A stretch of 64,000 bases of DNA from Petunia secreta (GCA_029990175.1 JARKIP010000011.1:4092001-4156000), one strand, 5' to 3'. Numbered from the stretch's first letter, positions 1 through 10,190 are shown. Numbers and translations: made by a program. Notes: generated from the letters alone by a model not told the origin.

Positions 1-2
1 AC

Positions 3-143
3 AAACCTGTTCAACATTCTGTAAAATCAGAAAATGTTCACACAAAGAAACCATTACCATTCTGGGCTAGGAGAGATCTGATTCATCCTTTTTCAAAAGG
101 AAAGGAACCCAAACTAGTTTGGGTTCTTAAAATTAACCCTTAG
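3..143 (+). pseudogene. Copia-1 gag C-terminal tail
   Basis: Frame 3 is open from the window start to a TAG at 141-143. It encodes a basic tail ending in LVWVLKINP, the usual end of Sirevirus-type Gag (compare LVWVPKSNP in copia-2 at 60368-60391). The N-terminal Gag domain and zinc knuckle would lie left of the window. The stop is at the same place as in copia-2, so it looks like the true end of gag rather than damage. Confidence 0.75.
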
Positions 144-156
144 TTTTCTTTTGCAG
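144..156 (+). promoter_or_regulatory. Pyrimidine tract and AG between gag stop and pol
   Basis: Directly after the gag stop comes TTTTCTTTTGCAG, which looks like a plant 3' splice site. The protease frame (frame 1, one base off gag) is readable from base 157, right after the AG. Copia-2 has the same layout at 60395-60406. Use as an acceptor is inference. Confidence 0.4.
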
Positions 157-317
157 GCTAGAGTGAAGGAGATAAACCACAAATGGTACATGGACAGTGG
201 TTGCTCAAGACATATGACAGGGCATAAGGAACTGTTCCTTTCACTCTCAGCCTTCCAAGGAGGAAATGTTTCCTTCATTAATGGTAAGAAAGGGGAAATT
301 ATTGTATTTCACACTGT
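157..317 (+). pseudogene. Copia-1 protease fragment
   Basis: Frame 1 encodes the retropepsin active site: WYMDSGCSRHMTG, with D-S-G codons at 193-201. The protease would cleave the Gag-Pol polyprotein. The frame closes at 316-318 (TAG). The following sequence, which continues the conserved region before integrase, is in frame 3. A small deletion near 300-306 appears to have removed part of the glycine-rich stretch that normally follows and shifted the frame. It is broken but still easily recognised. Confidence 0.75.
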
Positions 318-1790
318 ATAGATAATGTATTTCTAGTAGATGGGCTAAAGCATTGCTTATTAAGCATATCTCAATTGTGTGACAAAGGTAATAATGTTAA
401 TTTCTCATCTACTGGATGCACTGTGACTAATCAAGCTTCTGGAGAGGTTATTTTGCAGGGAAACAGACATGGAAACATCTACAAAGTAGACTTGATGACA
501 TTATCTGATGGAAGCTTGAGCTGCTTAAGTGTGGTGCAAAATGATCCCCTCCTATGGCACAAAAGACTAGGACATGCTAGTCTTTCACAATTGAACAAAC
601 TTGTGTCAAAGGACTTGGTGATAGGTCTTCCTAACATCAGGTTTAATGAAGAAAAAGTATGTGAAGCATGTGCCAGGGGGAAGCAGGTAAAATCCTCCTT
701 CAAATCGAAGAAACAGGTAAGTACCACTAAACCTTTGGAACTGGTCCATATGGATTTTTGTGGCCCTATGAGAACAATGAGTCGTGGAGGTAAGAAGTAT
801 GTTATGGTATTGGTGGATGATTACTCCAGATTTACATGGACTATATTTCTTGCATCTAAAGAAGAAGCATTTAATGCATTTTCAATTTTTGCTAAGAAAG
901 CTCAAAGAACTCTAGATAACCATATTGTTGCCATTAGGTCAGATCATGGAACTGAATTTGAAAATCATATGTTTTCCAATTTTTGTAATGAAAATGGCAT
1001 TAATCATAATTTTTCCTCACCTAGAACTCCACAACAAAATGGTATAGTGGAAATGAAAAATAGGACTCTAGAAGAAATGGCGAGGACTATGTTGATATCT
1101 GGAAACCTTCCACAGAACTTTTGGGCTGAGGCTATTAATACTGCATGCTACATAATAAATAGATGTATGACAAGACCTTTAATAGAAAAGACCCCATATG
1201 AATGGCTTAAAGGAAGAAAACCAAATATTTTTCATCTTAGGGCTTTTGGTTGCAAATGCTTCATACACAACAATGGGAAGGATGCCTTAGGAAAATTTGA
1301 TCCTAGAAGTGATGAGGGAATATTTGTTGGTTATTCTTTAAATAGTAAATCATATAGGGTGTTTAACAAGAAAACATTGAAAATTGAAGAAAGCATGCAT
1401 GTTAAATTTGATGAAACTGACAGTCTCACTCAAGAACAGGTACAGGAGGATGAAGAAATTGGAATGTTGAAAGAGTTTGAACTTAATCCACAAATGCAGA
1501 TTCTGGATATGAGAAGTGAACTACAAGGAACTGTTCCTCAGGACAGAACTGAGAAGAGTAGCACTGAAACAGGGGGAACAAGTGTTGGTTCCACCTCACA
1601 AACTGGAAACGCTACTCAATCAGGAACTGTTCCTCAGCAGAGGACTTTTGATGATGGATTGACACCCAAGCCTTTCAAGTATCAAAGGTCACATCCTGTG
1701 GATCAAATAATCTCAGATAAGGCTGCCGGAGTTCAAACTAGATCAGCAGTCAAGAATCACAATCTGTGTGCCTTTAGTGCCTTCTTATCT
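318..1790 (+). pseudogene. Copia-1 pre-integrase and integrase region
   Basis: Frame 3 carries the GAG-pre-integrase domain, then the HHCC zinc finger (LWHKRLGHAS, and CEACARGK near 660), then the integrase core. The DD35E triad is intact: Asp codons at 753 and 942, Glu at 1050. The core ends around 1250-1400 (GRKPNIFHLRAFGCKCF, then GYSLNSKSYRVFN), followed by a Gly/Thr/Gln-rich linker with two GTVPQ stretches. The integrase would insert cDNA into the host chromosome. Around 1785-1795, in a T-rich run, the frame moves from 3 to 2, so integrase and RT are no longer joined. The ORF itself runs on to a TGA at 1809-1811. Confidence 0.9.
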
Positions 1791-2815
1791 CTTTTGAACC
1801 TAAAAATGTGAAAGAAGCACTGAAGGATGCAGATTGGATTAATGCTATGCAGGAAGAACTGAATCAATTCCAAAGGAGTCAAGTTTGGCATCTGGAACCC
1901 AAGCCAAGGAACAGGTCCATAATTGGAACAAAATGGGTTTTCAGTAATAAACTTGATGAGGATGGCATGGTAACAAGAAACAAGGCCAGGCTAGTTGTTC
2001 AGGGATATAGTCAAGAGGAGGGCATCGACTATGATGGGACTTTTGCTCCAGTTGCAAGACTGGAAGCAATAAGACTTCTTATAGCCTTTGCTACATACAT
2101 GAAATTTACTCTACATCAAATGGATGTTAAGAGTGCGTTTCTGAATGGTTACTTGAAAGAAGAAGTGTATGTCAAGCAACCTCCAGGTTTTGAAAGTGAA
2201 CAGTTCCCTGAACATGTGTACAAGTTAGACAAGGCCTTGTATGGGCTCAAGCAGGCACCAAGAGCATGATATGAGAGGCTATCAAAATTTCTACTTCATC
2301 ATGGATACAAGAGAGGTAAAATTGATAGTACTTTGTTCTTAAAAGAAAAAGGTAAGGATCTCTTAATTGTTCAAATCTATGTAGATGATATAATTTTTGG
2401 TGCCACTTGTGAAAATTTAAGTAAGGAATTTGCAAACTTCATGGGGAGTGAATTTGAGATGAGCATGATGGGTGAACTCAATTTCTTTTTGGGTTTACAA
2501 ATTAAGCAAACCTCAAATGGAACTATGATCCATCAACAAAAGTATGTTAAGGAATTACTTAAAAGGTTTGATATGGATAATGCTAAGGAAATTGACACAC
2601 CTATTGCCACTGCCACAAAATTGGATCTTGATGAACATGGAATATCAGTTGATCAAAAATTGTATAGGGGTATGATAGGTTCTCTACTTTATCTAACTGC
2701 TAGTAGACCTGATATTGTGTTCAGTGTTGGTTTGTGTGCTAGGTTCCAATCAGATCCTAAGGAATCTCATTTGAAAGCTGTTAAAAGAATATTGAGGTAT
2801 CTGAAAGGATCAGGT
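1791..2815 (+). pseudogene. Copia-1 reverse transcriptase
   Basis: Frame 2 encodes a Ty1/copia RT (RVT_2 type). Conserved blocks in order: WVFSNKLDEDG, KARLVVQGYSQEEGIDYDGTF, QMDVKSAFLNGYLKEEVYVKQPPGF, YGLKQAPRA, and the catalytic YVDDIIFG at about 2378-2401. A TGA at 2267-2269 falls right after QAPRA, where the family has Trp. The rest is open to about 2815, where the frame shifts into the RNase H part. The catalytic Asp pair is kept, so the lesions are few and may be fairly recent. Confidence 0.92.
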
Positions 2816-3321
2816 CCTTGGGACTTTGGTATCCAAAAGGTGGTAGTTTTAATCTTGTTGGATATACTGATGCTGACTATGCAGGTTTCCTTGCTGATAG
2901 AAAAAGTACCTCAGGTATGGCACATTTTCTTGGTGAGTGTTTGGTTTCTTGGGGAACTAAGAAACAGAATTCAGTGGCACTTTCCACTGCTGAGGCTGAA
3001 TATATTGCAGCTGCTTCATGTTGTTCACAGTTGTTATGGATCAAACAACAATTACAGGATTTTGGTGTTGATGTAGGAACTGTTCCTATATATTGTGATA
3101 ACACTAGTGCTATTAATATGACAAAGAATCCAGTGCATCACAAAAGGACTAAACACATTGATATAAGACATCATTTCCTAAGAGACAATTATGAAAAAGG
3201 TTTGATCACCATAGCATTTTGTCCTACTGAAAAGCAAATAGCTGACCTTTTTACTAAAGCTCTAGGTAGAGATGATTTTGAAAGAAATAGATTGGAGTTA
3301 GGGATGATTAAATTCACATAA
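2816..3321 (+). pseudogene. Copia-1 RNase H domain
   Basis: Frame 1 encodes the Ty1-type RNase H that ends copia Pol: GYTDADYAG (first Asp), STSGMAHFLG, ALSTAEAEYIAA (catalytic Glu), CDNTSAI (Asp), then KHIDIRHHFLRD and the end at TAA 3319-3321. It removes RNA from the RNA:DNA hybrid. All key acidic residues are present. It is separated from RT by a frameshift near 2810-2818. Confidence 0.9.
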
Positions 3322-3922
3322 AATCATCAATGCTTTACTTCATAATTGGCTAGAAAATTGCTCTTAAAATAAATTTTATTCAAGTCATTATGAATTATTC
3401 AGTCTAGTTTCAATACTTAAAAAGTATACTCTTATGCCATACTTCTTATTTAGAGTTGCTAAAATTGAATGATGTTACCCTTATGCTCTTAGAATTTCAG
3501 ATGATCAAAAATTGCAAATTAGAAGGACACTGAATTTTTGTGTTAAAAACAGGTATGTACTCGTTATTATTCAGTTAATTTAGAAGTATAAAGGCTATAG
3601 GTAACTTGTGATTAGGATAAATCCCACTAAGTTTCCTACCCATATCCAAATTGTAAAAGAGTCCCATCGAAGGAACAGTTCCTATTCTGAAAAGGTAATC
3701 TGCAGCCTAACGGCTCTTTTTCTCCGGGAGACTCCCAAGAGTCCTCAACCGTTGCATGTATGTTACTGAGGTAAGTTGATCGTTTTTCACTCTAACTCCA
3801 CTACCTATTTCACTCTATAAATACACTTCTTCCTCTTCCTTATTCTTTTACATTGTTCATCAATTAAAACTTTCAAAATTTCAGAAAGAGTAGTAAATTA
3901 TTTGTTAATTCGAATTGCAAAG
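3322..3922 (+). other. Spacer between copia-1 pol and extra ORF
   Basis: About 600 bases with stops in all frames. It holds one GGAACAGTTCC palindrome (3672-3682), a TATA-like box (3816-3823) and an acceptor-like TTTCAG at about 3877-3882. No ORF is supported. Sireviruses normally have such a spacer before their extra ORF. Confidence 0.7.
3816..3823 (+). promoter_or_regulatory. TATA-like box upstream of the extra ORF
   Basis: TATAAATA lies in a CT-rich context, 107 bases before the ATG at 3923. A pyrimidine-rich stretch follows. Spacing and sequence fit a plant core promoter for the extra ORF. This is inference from sequence only. Confidence 0.35.
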
Positions 3923-5833
3923 ATGTCTCTTGCTTCTGATAATTCTTCTGCACCTATTGATGACCAACCACAAAATCTTAATCCTCCCTCACCCATGAAA
4001 ACCACTGACCTAAACCCTGAAGTTCCTGAACCAATTCCAGAAATACCTGAACCTGAAATTCAGGGGGAAGGACCAGTTCCCATGGCTGAATCAATTGCTG
4101 ATTAGGCCGAAGATTTGTCACGTGCTATGGTGTTGTATCAGTATGAGGTAAACTTCACCTATCCTTTGAATGTGGTTATAGACGAGGAAGAAAAGGGAGA
4201 GGGGTCTGGGGCTGCTCTTTAGGGGGAACCTATTAGGAGTTTGGACGCACCCATGCATGGGTCATCGAGGTCTCCAGAGGCTGCTCCTAGAGTACCCATG
4301 GAGGATGTGATCGATGTTGATGAGGCTATTAGTGATAGTGATAGGCCCTTGGTAGACTTGATCAAAATTAGGAGTATGCAAAGAAAGTTGGCTAGAAAGG
4401 GACCTATTGATGCTCATGTAACTACTGAAATTGCTGCTAAGTTGAAGAAAATAGGTGATAGTTATAAGCCCGGAAATAAGAAGAAAGTTGAAAGTTCCTC
4501 TAAGGCAAAAGGACCTGTTCCTTCTGCTTTAACCCCTGCTTCTGGGGGTAGGAGGACAAGAAGTGCTGCTAAAGCTGCTGATGAACAACTAGCTGCTGCC
4601 TTGGAAAGGAGCAGAAAAGGGAAAGGAAAACAGGTGGTTGAAGAGGAAGAAGTGGATGATATTGATCTTGCTGATTTTTCTGAGGATGATGAGATGGTAG
4701 AAGCTGAGTAGGTGGTGCCTCAGTCCAAGAAAAGAAAAGTTCCTGAGAGAAGGGTCACAAGAAGCTCAGTTAAAGCTGCTGAGAAAGTTGCTAAGAGGAC
4801 CAGGTCCTCCAAAAGAGTGGTTGTTTCTGAAGACTTTGCTAGTGACAGTGATGAGTCTGTTGCTGGAAATGAGAGTGATAGTGATACTGAAGGTGATGAG
4901 TCTGTGCACTGTGTTCATGATGACATGTTGACCAGGAAGGTTTTGAAAGGTCGGGTTATGTCTGATGTGCAAGAAGAAGGAATGTTGTGGCTGCTCCAAA
5001 AACTGCATGCTCAGGGTTGGAGGGACATGGTCCTTAAGATCTCTGGGAGGTGTGCAAAGGGGATGGTGCAAGATTTCTACAAGAACTGCTCCATCAGAGA
5101 AGATAGACTTACTACCTCTGTCAATGACAATGTAATTATGTTTGACACAAGGGTACTTTGTGAGCTGCTGGGGATTCCTGCTACTGGGTATGCTAGCTAT
5201 GTCAAGAAGGTTTGGCCTGACTTGACAAAATTGCCTACTGATCTGTAGATCACTAGGAAGTTTGCTGAGAATGATGGTGAAGAGAAACCCAGGGCTGTGC
5301 AGAAGAGTGAGATGCACCCTCAGCACCAAGTGTTATTTGAGTTTGTGAACAAAATAGTGATGCCAAGGCAGGAGAAAAGAGGAGTTGCCAGTTTTATGGA
5401 CCTGGTCCTTATGGAACTGTTGGACACTGAAAAGCAGATCAATTGGCCCAGCTTTATGATCCACCTAATCAAAAGGGTGATTGCTGGGAAGAGAAAGCAC
5501 TCCCTGCCGTTTGGTTTCATCCTGACCGATATATTTGCAAAGTTGAAGATTCCCTTGGAAGGGGTTGTGAAGGCTACTAAGAAGGAAAAGTTTGGTTGTG
5601 CCACTTTGATAAGCTGTGACTTGCCGGTTCAGGCTGATCCTCCACAGGCTGGTGTTGGGAGGCAGCCACTGAACAACAAAGTGAGGGCACTTAGGCAACA
5701 GGTGGCTATTCAGGCTGCTGAGATAGCAAGGTTGGAAGAGGAGAAGAATTTTTGGAAGGCAGAGGCCTCAAAGGCAAAGGAGACCAATGAGGGAATGCTC
5801 AAGCAGATATTTGAGTTGCTTAACAAGTCTTAG
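3923..5833 (+). pseudogene. Sirevirus-type extra ORF (so-called env-like), interrupted by four TAG codons
   Basis: One reading frame (frame 2) spans 637 codons from ATG 3923 to TAG 5831-5833. It is broken only by TAGs at 4103, 4220, 4709 and 5246. In order it holds a Pro/Glu-rich start, an acidic-basic middle with Lys/Arg clusters (KKRKV at 4727-4741, then KRTRSSKR), a conserved block from about 4900 to 5600 of the type databases call 'putative plant transposon protein', and a C-terminal heptad-like coiled coil (about 5660-5830). I see no signal peptide and no clear membrane segment, so an envelope role is not supported by sequence. Position after pol matches the extra ORF of Sireviruses. Function is unknown. 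Confidence 0.8.
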
Positions 5834-6321
5834 GGACCTGGTCCTTCCACATCCTGACCACCTTAGCCTTAGCTTTTAGCCATCTTTTGTCTAGTGGGAT
5901 CTAGCCTAGCCTAGTGCCTTAGCCTTTTTCTTCTTTAGTCGTTGGATAATCATGTAGTACTTGCTTGTATCCCCTGATTTTAATATTTGATTAAATGAAT
6001 TGTCTTCGATGGCTAATATCATTGTTTTGCAGTTGCTTCAATTTGATTTATGTTTGCATTTTGAGTTGCCTCAATGGCTATGTGCTGATTAATTCTAACA
6101 CTTGAATTATATTATTATGCAAACTTTTCAATGATGCCAAAAGGGGGAAGAGTAGTCTGATTTTGCATGAAGTTATACCTAATTGAAAATCTGTTCATCT
6201 GTTCCTTAGTGATAAATTAATTCCCACTGATTGATTGTCTTTTTGAGCTGAAATTATACTTCAGGACATTAAGGAGATGAAGCTATGAGTATGAATTTGT
6301 CATCATCAAAAAGGGCAAAAT
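5834..6321 (+). other. Copia-1 3' untranslated region with polypurine tracts
   Basis: No coding signal. CAAAAAGGGCAAAA (6307-6320) sits directly before the LTR and is the likely plus-strand primer. A second purine run, CCAAAAGGGGGAAGAG at 6137-6152, looks like an extra polypurine tract; repeated tracts before the 3' LTR are known in Sireviruses. A GGACCTGGTCC palindrome starts at 5834, one base after the stop codon. Confidence 0.7.
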
Positions 6322-7124
6322 TGTTAGCTTGGATAAGCTTGGAGTTTTGACTGATGACTGAGGAACGGATTCAAAGGACCTGTTCCTTTGAATCACTGTA
6401 GCAGAATAGATAATTCATGCAAAATCGTTTAATTGAGATATTATTATTTATCCTAATACTAATGTTTATCTTGATAATTATGCAGGTCTAAATGGATACG
6501 AAAAGATTGCATAACTAAGGGATAAAGGATTCGGATTCTAGAAGGTAGAATCCAATTAGGACTCAAAGTCAAGGGAGCTTTGGAGTTCTAATTACTCAAG
6601 ACTTCTTGGCTGCTGGAGCTATAAAGCGCGGAGCATATCAGCCATAGAAGTGTGCACAAATACAGAGAGCATCGAGCAAAATCTGAGAAGAATTATTAGC
6701 TTATTTGTGTAATCAGTTAGCTACAGTAGAATTAAGTTAGAACCTGTTCCTTAGATTAAATCTTGTAAAAGTTCGAGTCTTAGTTCAAGTGTAGTAAGCA
6801 AAATCGAGTTGTAAACTTTCTGGTTCAAGTCATGGACTTGACACAACTTCACTGATCGTGAGAAAGATCACTAAAGGATTAGAGTTAGTCCTAGGTTAGT
6901 AAGAGTGAGTCTTGTAACCAAGTGGGTCTTTTTACATAGGGAAGTTGAAATCCTACTTGAGAAGTAGGTCGTGGTTTTTTGATCCCGAGTCAAGGGGTTT
7001 TTCCACGCTAATATCTGGTGTTCAATTGCTTAAAGTTTTAATTCCGCATATCGTAGAGTAAAGGAACATATTTTAAGGAACTGGTCCTTAAAACAGTAAA
7101 GTGGTGTAATCGTGGGAAATAACA
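6322..7124 (+). repeat. Copia-1 3' LTR
   Basis: 803 bp, bounded by the inverted pair TGTTA (6322-6326) and TAACA (7120-7124), directly after the polypurine tract. A TATA box lies at 6620-6626. It carries palindromes at 6376 and 7077. The partner LTR is outside the window, so its age cannot be judged here. Confidence 0.82.
6620..6626 (+). promoter_or_regulatory. TATA box in copia-1 LTR
   Basis: TATAAAG after GGAGC, 298 bases into the LTR. That is a normal place for the U3/R boundary in a copia LTR. Confidence 0.5.
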
Positions 7125-8152
7125 ATCATCGAATTCAAACTTCGCATCTTTCTCTAACAATTTGCACATGGGATTTGCTATCTTCGAAAAGTCCTTAATG
7201 AATCGCCTATAGAATCCAGCATGTCCCAAGAAACTACGCACACCTTTCACAGAGATAGGTGGTGGTAATTTTTCAATTGCTTCAACCTTTGCTCTATCAA
7301 CCTCGATCCCTTGCTTCGACACCTTATGGCCAAGTACAATGCCTTCTCGAACCATGACGTGACATTTTTCCCAGTTGAGTACCAAGTTGGTTTCTTCACA
7401 GCGGCTAAGCACGGCATCTAAAGTTCTTCAAGCAGCCATCAAACGAATCCCCAAAGACTGAAAAATCATCCATGAATACCTCAACAAATTTTTCCACCAT
7501 ATCGGTTAAAATAGCCATCATGCATCTCTGAAAGGTTCCCGGCGCGTTACATAGTCCAAACGGCATCGTTCTAAATGCATAAGTGCCACAAGGACATGTA
7601 AACATCGTCTTCTCCTGATCTTCTGGTGCTATCACAATCTGGTTGTAGCCAGAGTATCCATCCAGAAAACAGTAATATTCATGCCCACCTGGCCTATCCA
7701 ATATCTGATTAATGAAGGGGAGTGGAAAGTGATCTTTTCTGGTGGCCTTGTTCAATTTTCTATAATCAATGCAAATTCGCCACCCTGTGACTGTTCTTGT
7801 AGGAATCAATTCATTCTGCTCGTTCGTCACAACTCTCATACCTCCCTTCTTTGGAACACATTGGACTGGGCTCACCCAATTGCTGGCAGAGATTGGAAAA
7901 ATAATGCCAGCATCAAGCTATTTGATAATTTCCTTCTTCACAACCTCCTTCATGACTGGATTTAGCCTTCTTTGCTGCTCGAAATTTGGCTTATGGCCTT
8001 CCTCCAAGAGGATCTTGTGCATACAAAAAGAATGACTAATCCCTCTAATATCCGCAATGGTCCATCCAATTTCCCTCTTGCGCTCTCGCATTACTCTTAT
8101 GACCTTCTCAACCTGCACACCAGACAACAGAGAAGAAAGGATTACGGGTAAG
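7125..8152 (-). pseudogene. Athila reverse transcriptase fragment
   Basis: On the minus strand from 8152 comes the region leading into RT (MRERKREIGWTIADIRGIS), then MSPVQCVPKKGG at 7875. RT blocks follow: GWRICIDYRKLNKATRKDHFPLPFI, DGYSGYNQI, RTMPFGLCNAPGTFQRCM and the catalytic FVEVFMDDFSVFGDSF. The connection region (GIVLGHKVS, HAGFYRRFIKDFSKIANP) reaches KFEFDD near 7126, where copia-1 begins. A frameshift lies near 7405-7415 and another near 7900. The catalytic Asp pair is intact but the protein is truncated. Confidence 0.9.
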
Positions 8153-8991
8153 GGACCCGGGACCTCGATTTTCGTGTCGACAGTCCCAAAAGCTCCGTTA
8201 GGTTATTTATGACCCGTCTGTGAAATCTGAGTCAAAACGGAGTCCGTTTGATAGGTTTTCGAGAAAAGGATCCGTTTATGAAATTCCAGAAAGGAATTTG
8301 GGGTTTCGATAGGTCGTTTTGAGTAAACGAACCCCGATGGAAAATCTGAGTGCACCGTTAGGTCCGTCTCGTCATTTATGATATGTAGCAACCTTCAAAA
8401 TCTAAAACGGACCTCGTTTCATAGGACTTTTGATAAAGTCCCCGTTTCGGAAGTTTAAAAGAGTTAAAAGAGGTTTCCGAGCTCGATTTGAGCAAATGAG
8501 CTCCGATGAGAGATCCGAAAGTTCCGTTAGGTTCGTATAGTCATTTGTGACTTGTAGCAACTTTCGGAATTGGATTCCGAGGTCGTTTGGTTAAATTTCG
8601 CTATTTTGGCGAAAGTCGAAAACTGAACCTTTGCCGTGGGACCCACTTTTTGAGTTCTGGAGGTCCGAATTGAGTTCCGTTTTGACGAGCATGTCACACG
8701 AGTATTTTATGGCTTGTCTGTAAAATTTGGGATCATTCCGAGCTTCGTAGGGTGCCGTTTTGCCCCTAAAACAGTAGAAAATCTGGTGCGACTTTTCTGT
8801 TCTGTTTTGGCGCAAACAGCCGGATAAAAGCTGATTTTCCGGCCAATCCGTAAGGAATTAGGAAAAACTCAAAACATGAAAGTTGTAGCCCTTTGAGTTG
8901 TGGTTTAATGATACCGGTTGCAAGTCATTTGGAAATTCCTATCAAAAGTTATGATTTTTTCAAAAGAAGCTATCACAGAGGCAAAAACTGC

Positions 8992-9000
8992 TATAAAAAG
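8992..9000 (+). promoter_or_regulatory. TATA box in Tekay-1 5' LTR
   Basis: TATAAAAAG, conserved at 16989-16997 in the 3' LTR. It is a strong plant TATA match and the likely start of the element's transcript. Confidence 0.55.
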
Positions 9001-10026
9001 GCCATTTCGGGCCCTTTCGGTTCATAACTTATAAAAAACATTTGGTGAGCTCTTGAGGCTATTTTTGGGTATTTCTTGAAGACCCAATCATACTTACACT
9101 TAAGGTAAGCCCTTTCAATCCATCTTTATGTTGATTAACACAAGAATCAAAGGGTTGATTCTTGGAAATGGGTTAGAACCCTAGATTCTTAAGAATTGGG
9201 GAAAGACATCGAGCAAGGCTCGCGTGTGGAATCTAAGTGTACTTTTGGACTCACGGGAGCGTGGGGAGTCCGGAAAAGTACATTTTGTAAATTTAGGGCT
9301 CGGCCCTACCCGGGGGTATTTTGGTAATTTTTACCCTAGGATGCCTATAGGCTTAAATAGCTATAATTGAGCACTCATATGTGCTATATCTTGTCTTAAT
9401 AGACCTAGTGGAGAGTCCTTCGCGGACAAGGCGAGCGGGAAAGGATATTCTTCCCGGCATTTGAGCCCGAATTTCGAGGTAAGTGAGACTTGACCTCTAT
9501 TGTGCTTGTGGACTCTTCCTTCATGCTAGTATGCTTCATGTACGCATATATATACCTAACAATGGTTAGGATTAATGATGTGAATTACTTGCTATTATTG
9601 TTTATTATAAATAGCGAGATTGTGACTCGACCGAGGTATGTGCCGGTCTAAACGCTACGTCGAGGTAGCTTAAATTTATATCATAGTAACGCTTGCTACG
9701 CCATGCTTAGATAGCAAGAACTTGGGACATGGCCGAGGATGTTGCCGGCATGTCATGATAAATGTCTTGCCGAGGATTTTGCCGGCTTTTGTATGATATT
9801 GGTACTTGATTTGTTCACGTGCCGGGTTGGGTAGTGCTGTCTATACGTAACCTTGGGTTGGACGACATGGGAGTAGGGATTGTACCCCCATACTGTGGTC
9901 GGGTTAATCTTCGCCTTACGTTCAGCTAGCATAACCAACCAGGGTTACGGTGACTGTGAAATATTATCGTTATTAATATTTCTGTTATTGTTATTAATGT
10001 CGTGGATATTAATACTGTTAGAGGGA

Positions 10027-10190
10027 CACTTGACAGGGGGTGTGGTGTTGCCTATACTATGAGATGTGTCACACTTGACAGGGGGGTGTGGTGTGGACAC
10101 TTGATCTTTGAGATGTGACACACTTGACAGGGGGTGTGGTGTGGTCACTTGATTTATTGAGATACGACGCACTTGACAGGGGGTGTGGTG
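10027..10190 (+). repeat. Four-unit tandem repeat in Tekay-1 5' LTR
   Basis: The core CACTTGACAGGGGGTGTGG recurs at 10027, 10072, 10121 and 10170, a period of 45-49 bp. The second unit has one extra G. Units are separated by a variable GAGATGTGACA-like stretch. The same four units occur in the 3' LTR at 18023-18185, so they belong to the family. Confidence 0.9.

Larger units (their letters stand above)
228..7087. repeat. Dispersed 11-bp palindrome GGAMCWGKTCC in copia-1
   Basis: Thirteen matches start at 228, 737, 1527, 1623, 3076, 3672, 4070, 4511, 4797, 5398, 5834, 6376 and 7077. Near matches start at 2807, 5023 and 6740. They fall in protease, integrase, RNase H, spacer, extra ORF, 3' UTR and LTR. 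Those in coding DNA lie in different frames (for example GTVP at 1527, ELFL at 228, DLVL at 5398), so the DNA or RNA motif, not a peptide, is what recurs. Confidence 0.85.
1..7124 (+). mobile_element. Copia-1: 3' part of a Ty1/copia Sirevirus-type element
   Basis: The order gag tail, protease, integrase, RT, RNase H, extra ORF, polypurine tracts, LTR is that of the Sirevirus (SIRE/Maximus) lineage. The window cuts the element inside gag, so its 5' LTR and primer site lie to the left. The 3' end is clear: the LTR runs 6322-7124 and is bounded by TGTTA and TAACA. The next base belongs to Athila RT on the other strand. That suggests copia-1 inserted into the Athila element, with the rest of Athila pol beyond the left edge. 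If so, the target duplication should be the 5 bases at 7125-7129 (ATCAT). Pol has at least two frameshifts and one nonsense codon and is not functional. Confidence 0.9.

Noticed and set aside
7681..8035. Plus-strand ORFs at 7681-8035
   Set aside because: They are antisense shadows of the Athila RT, which has clear motifs on the minus strand.
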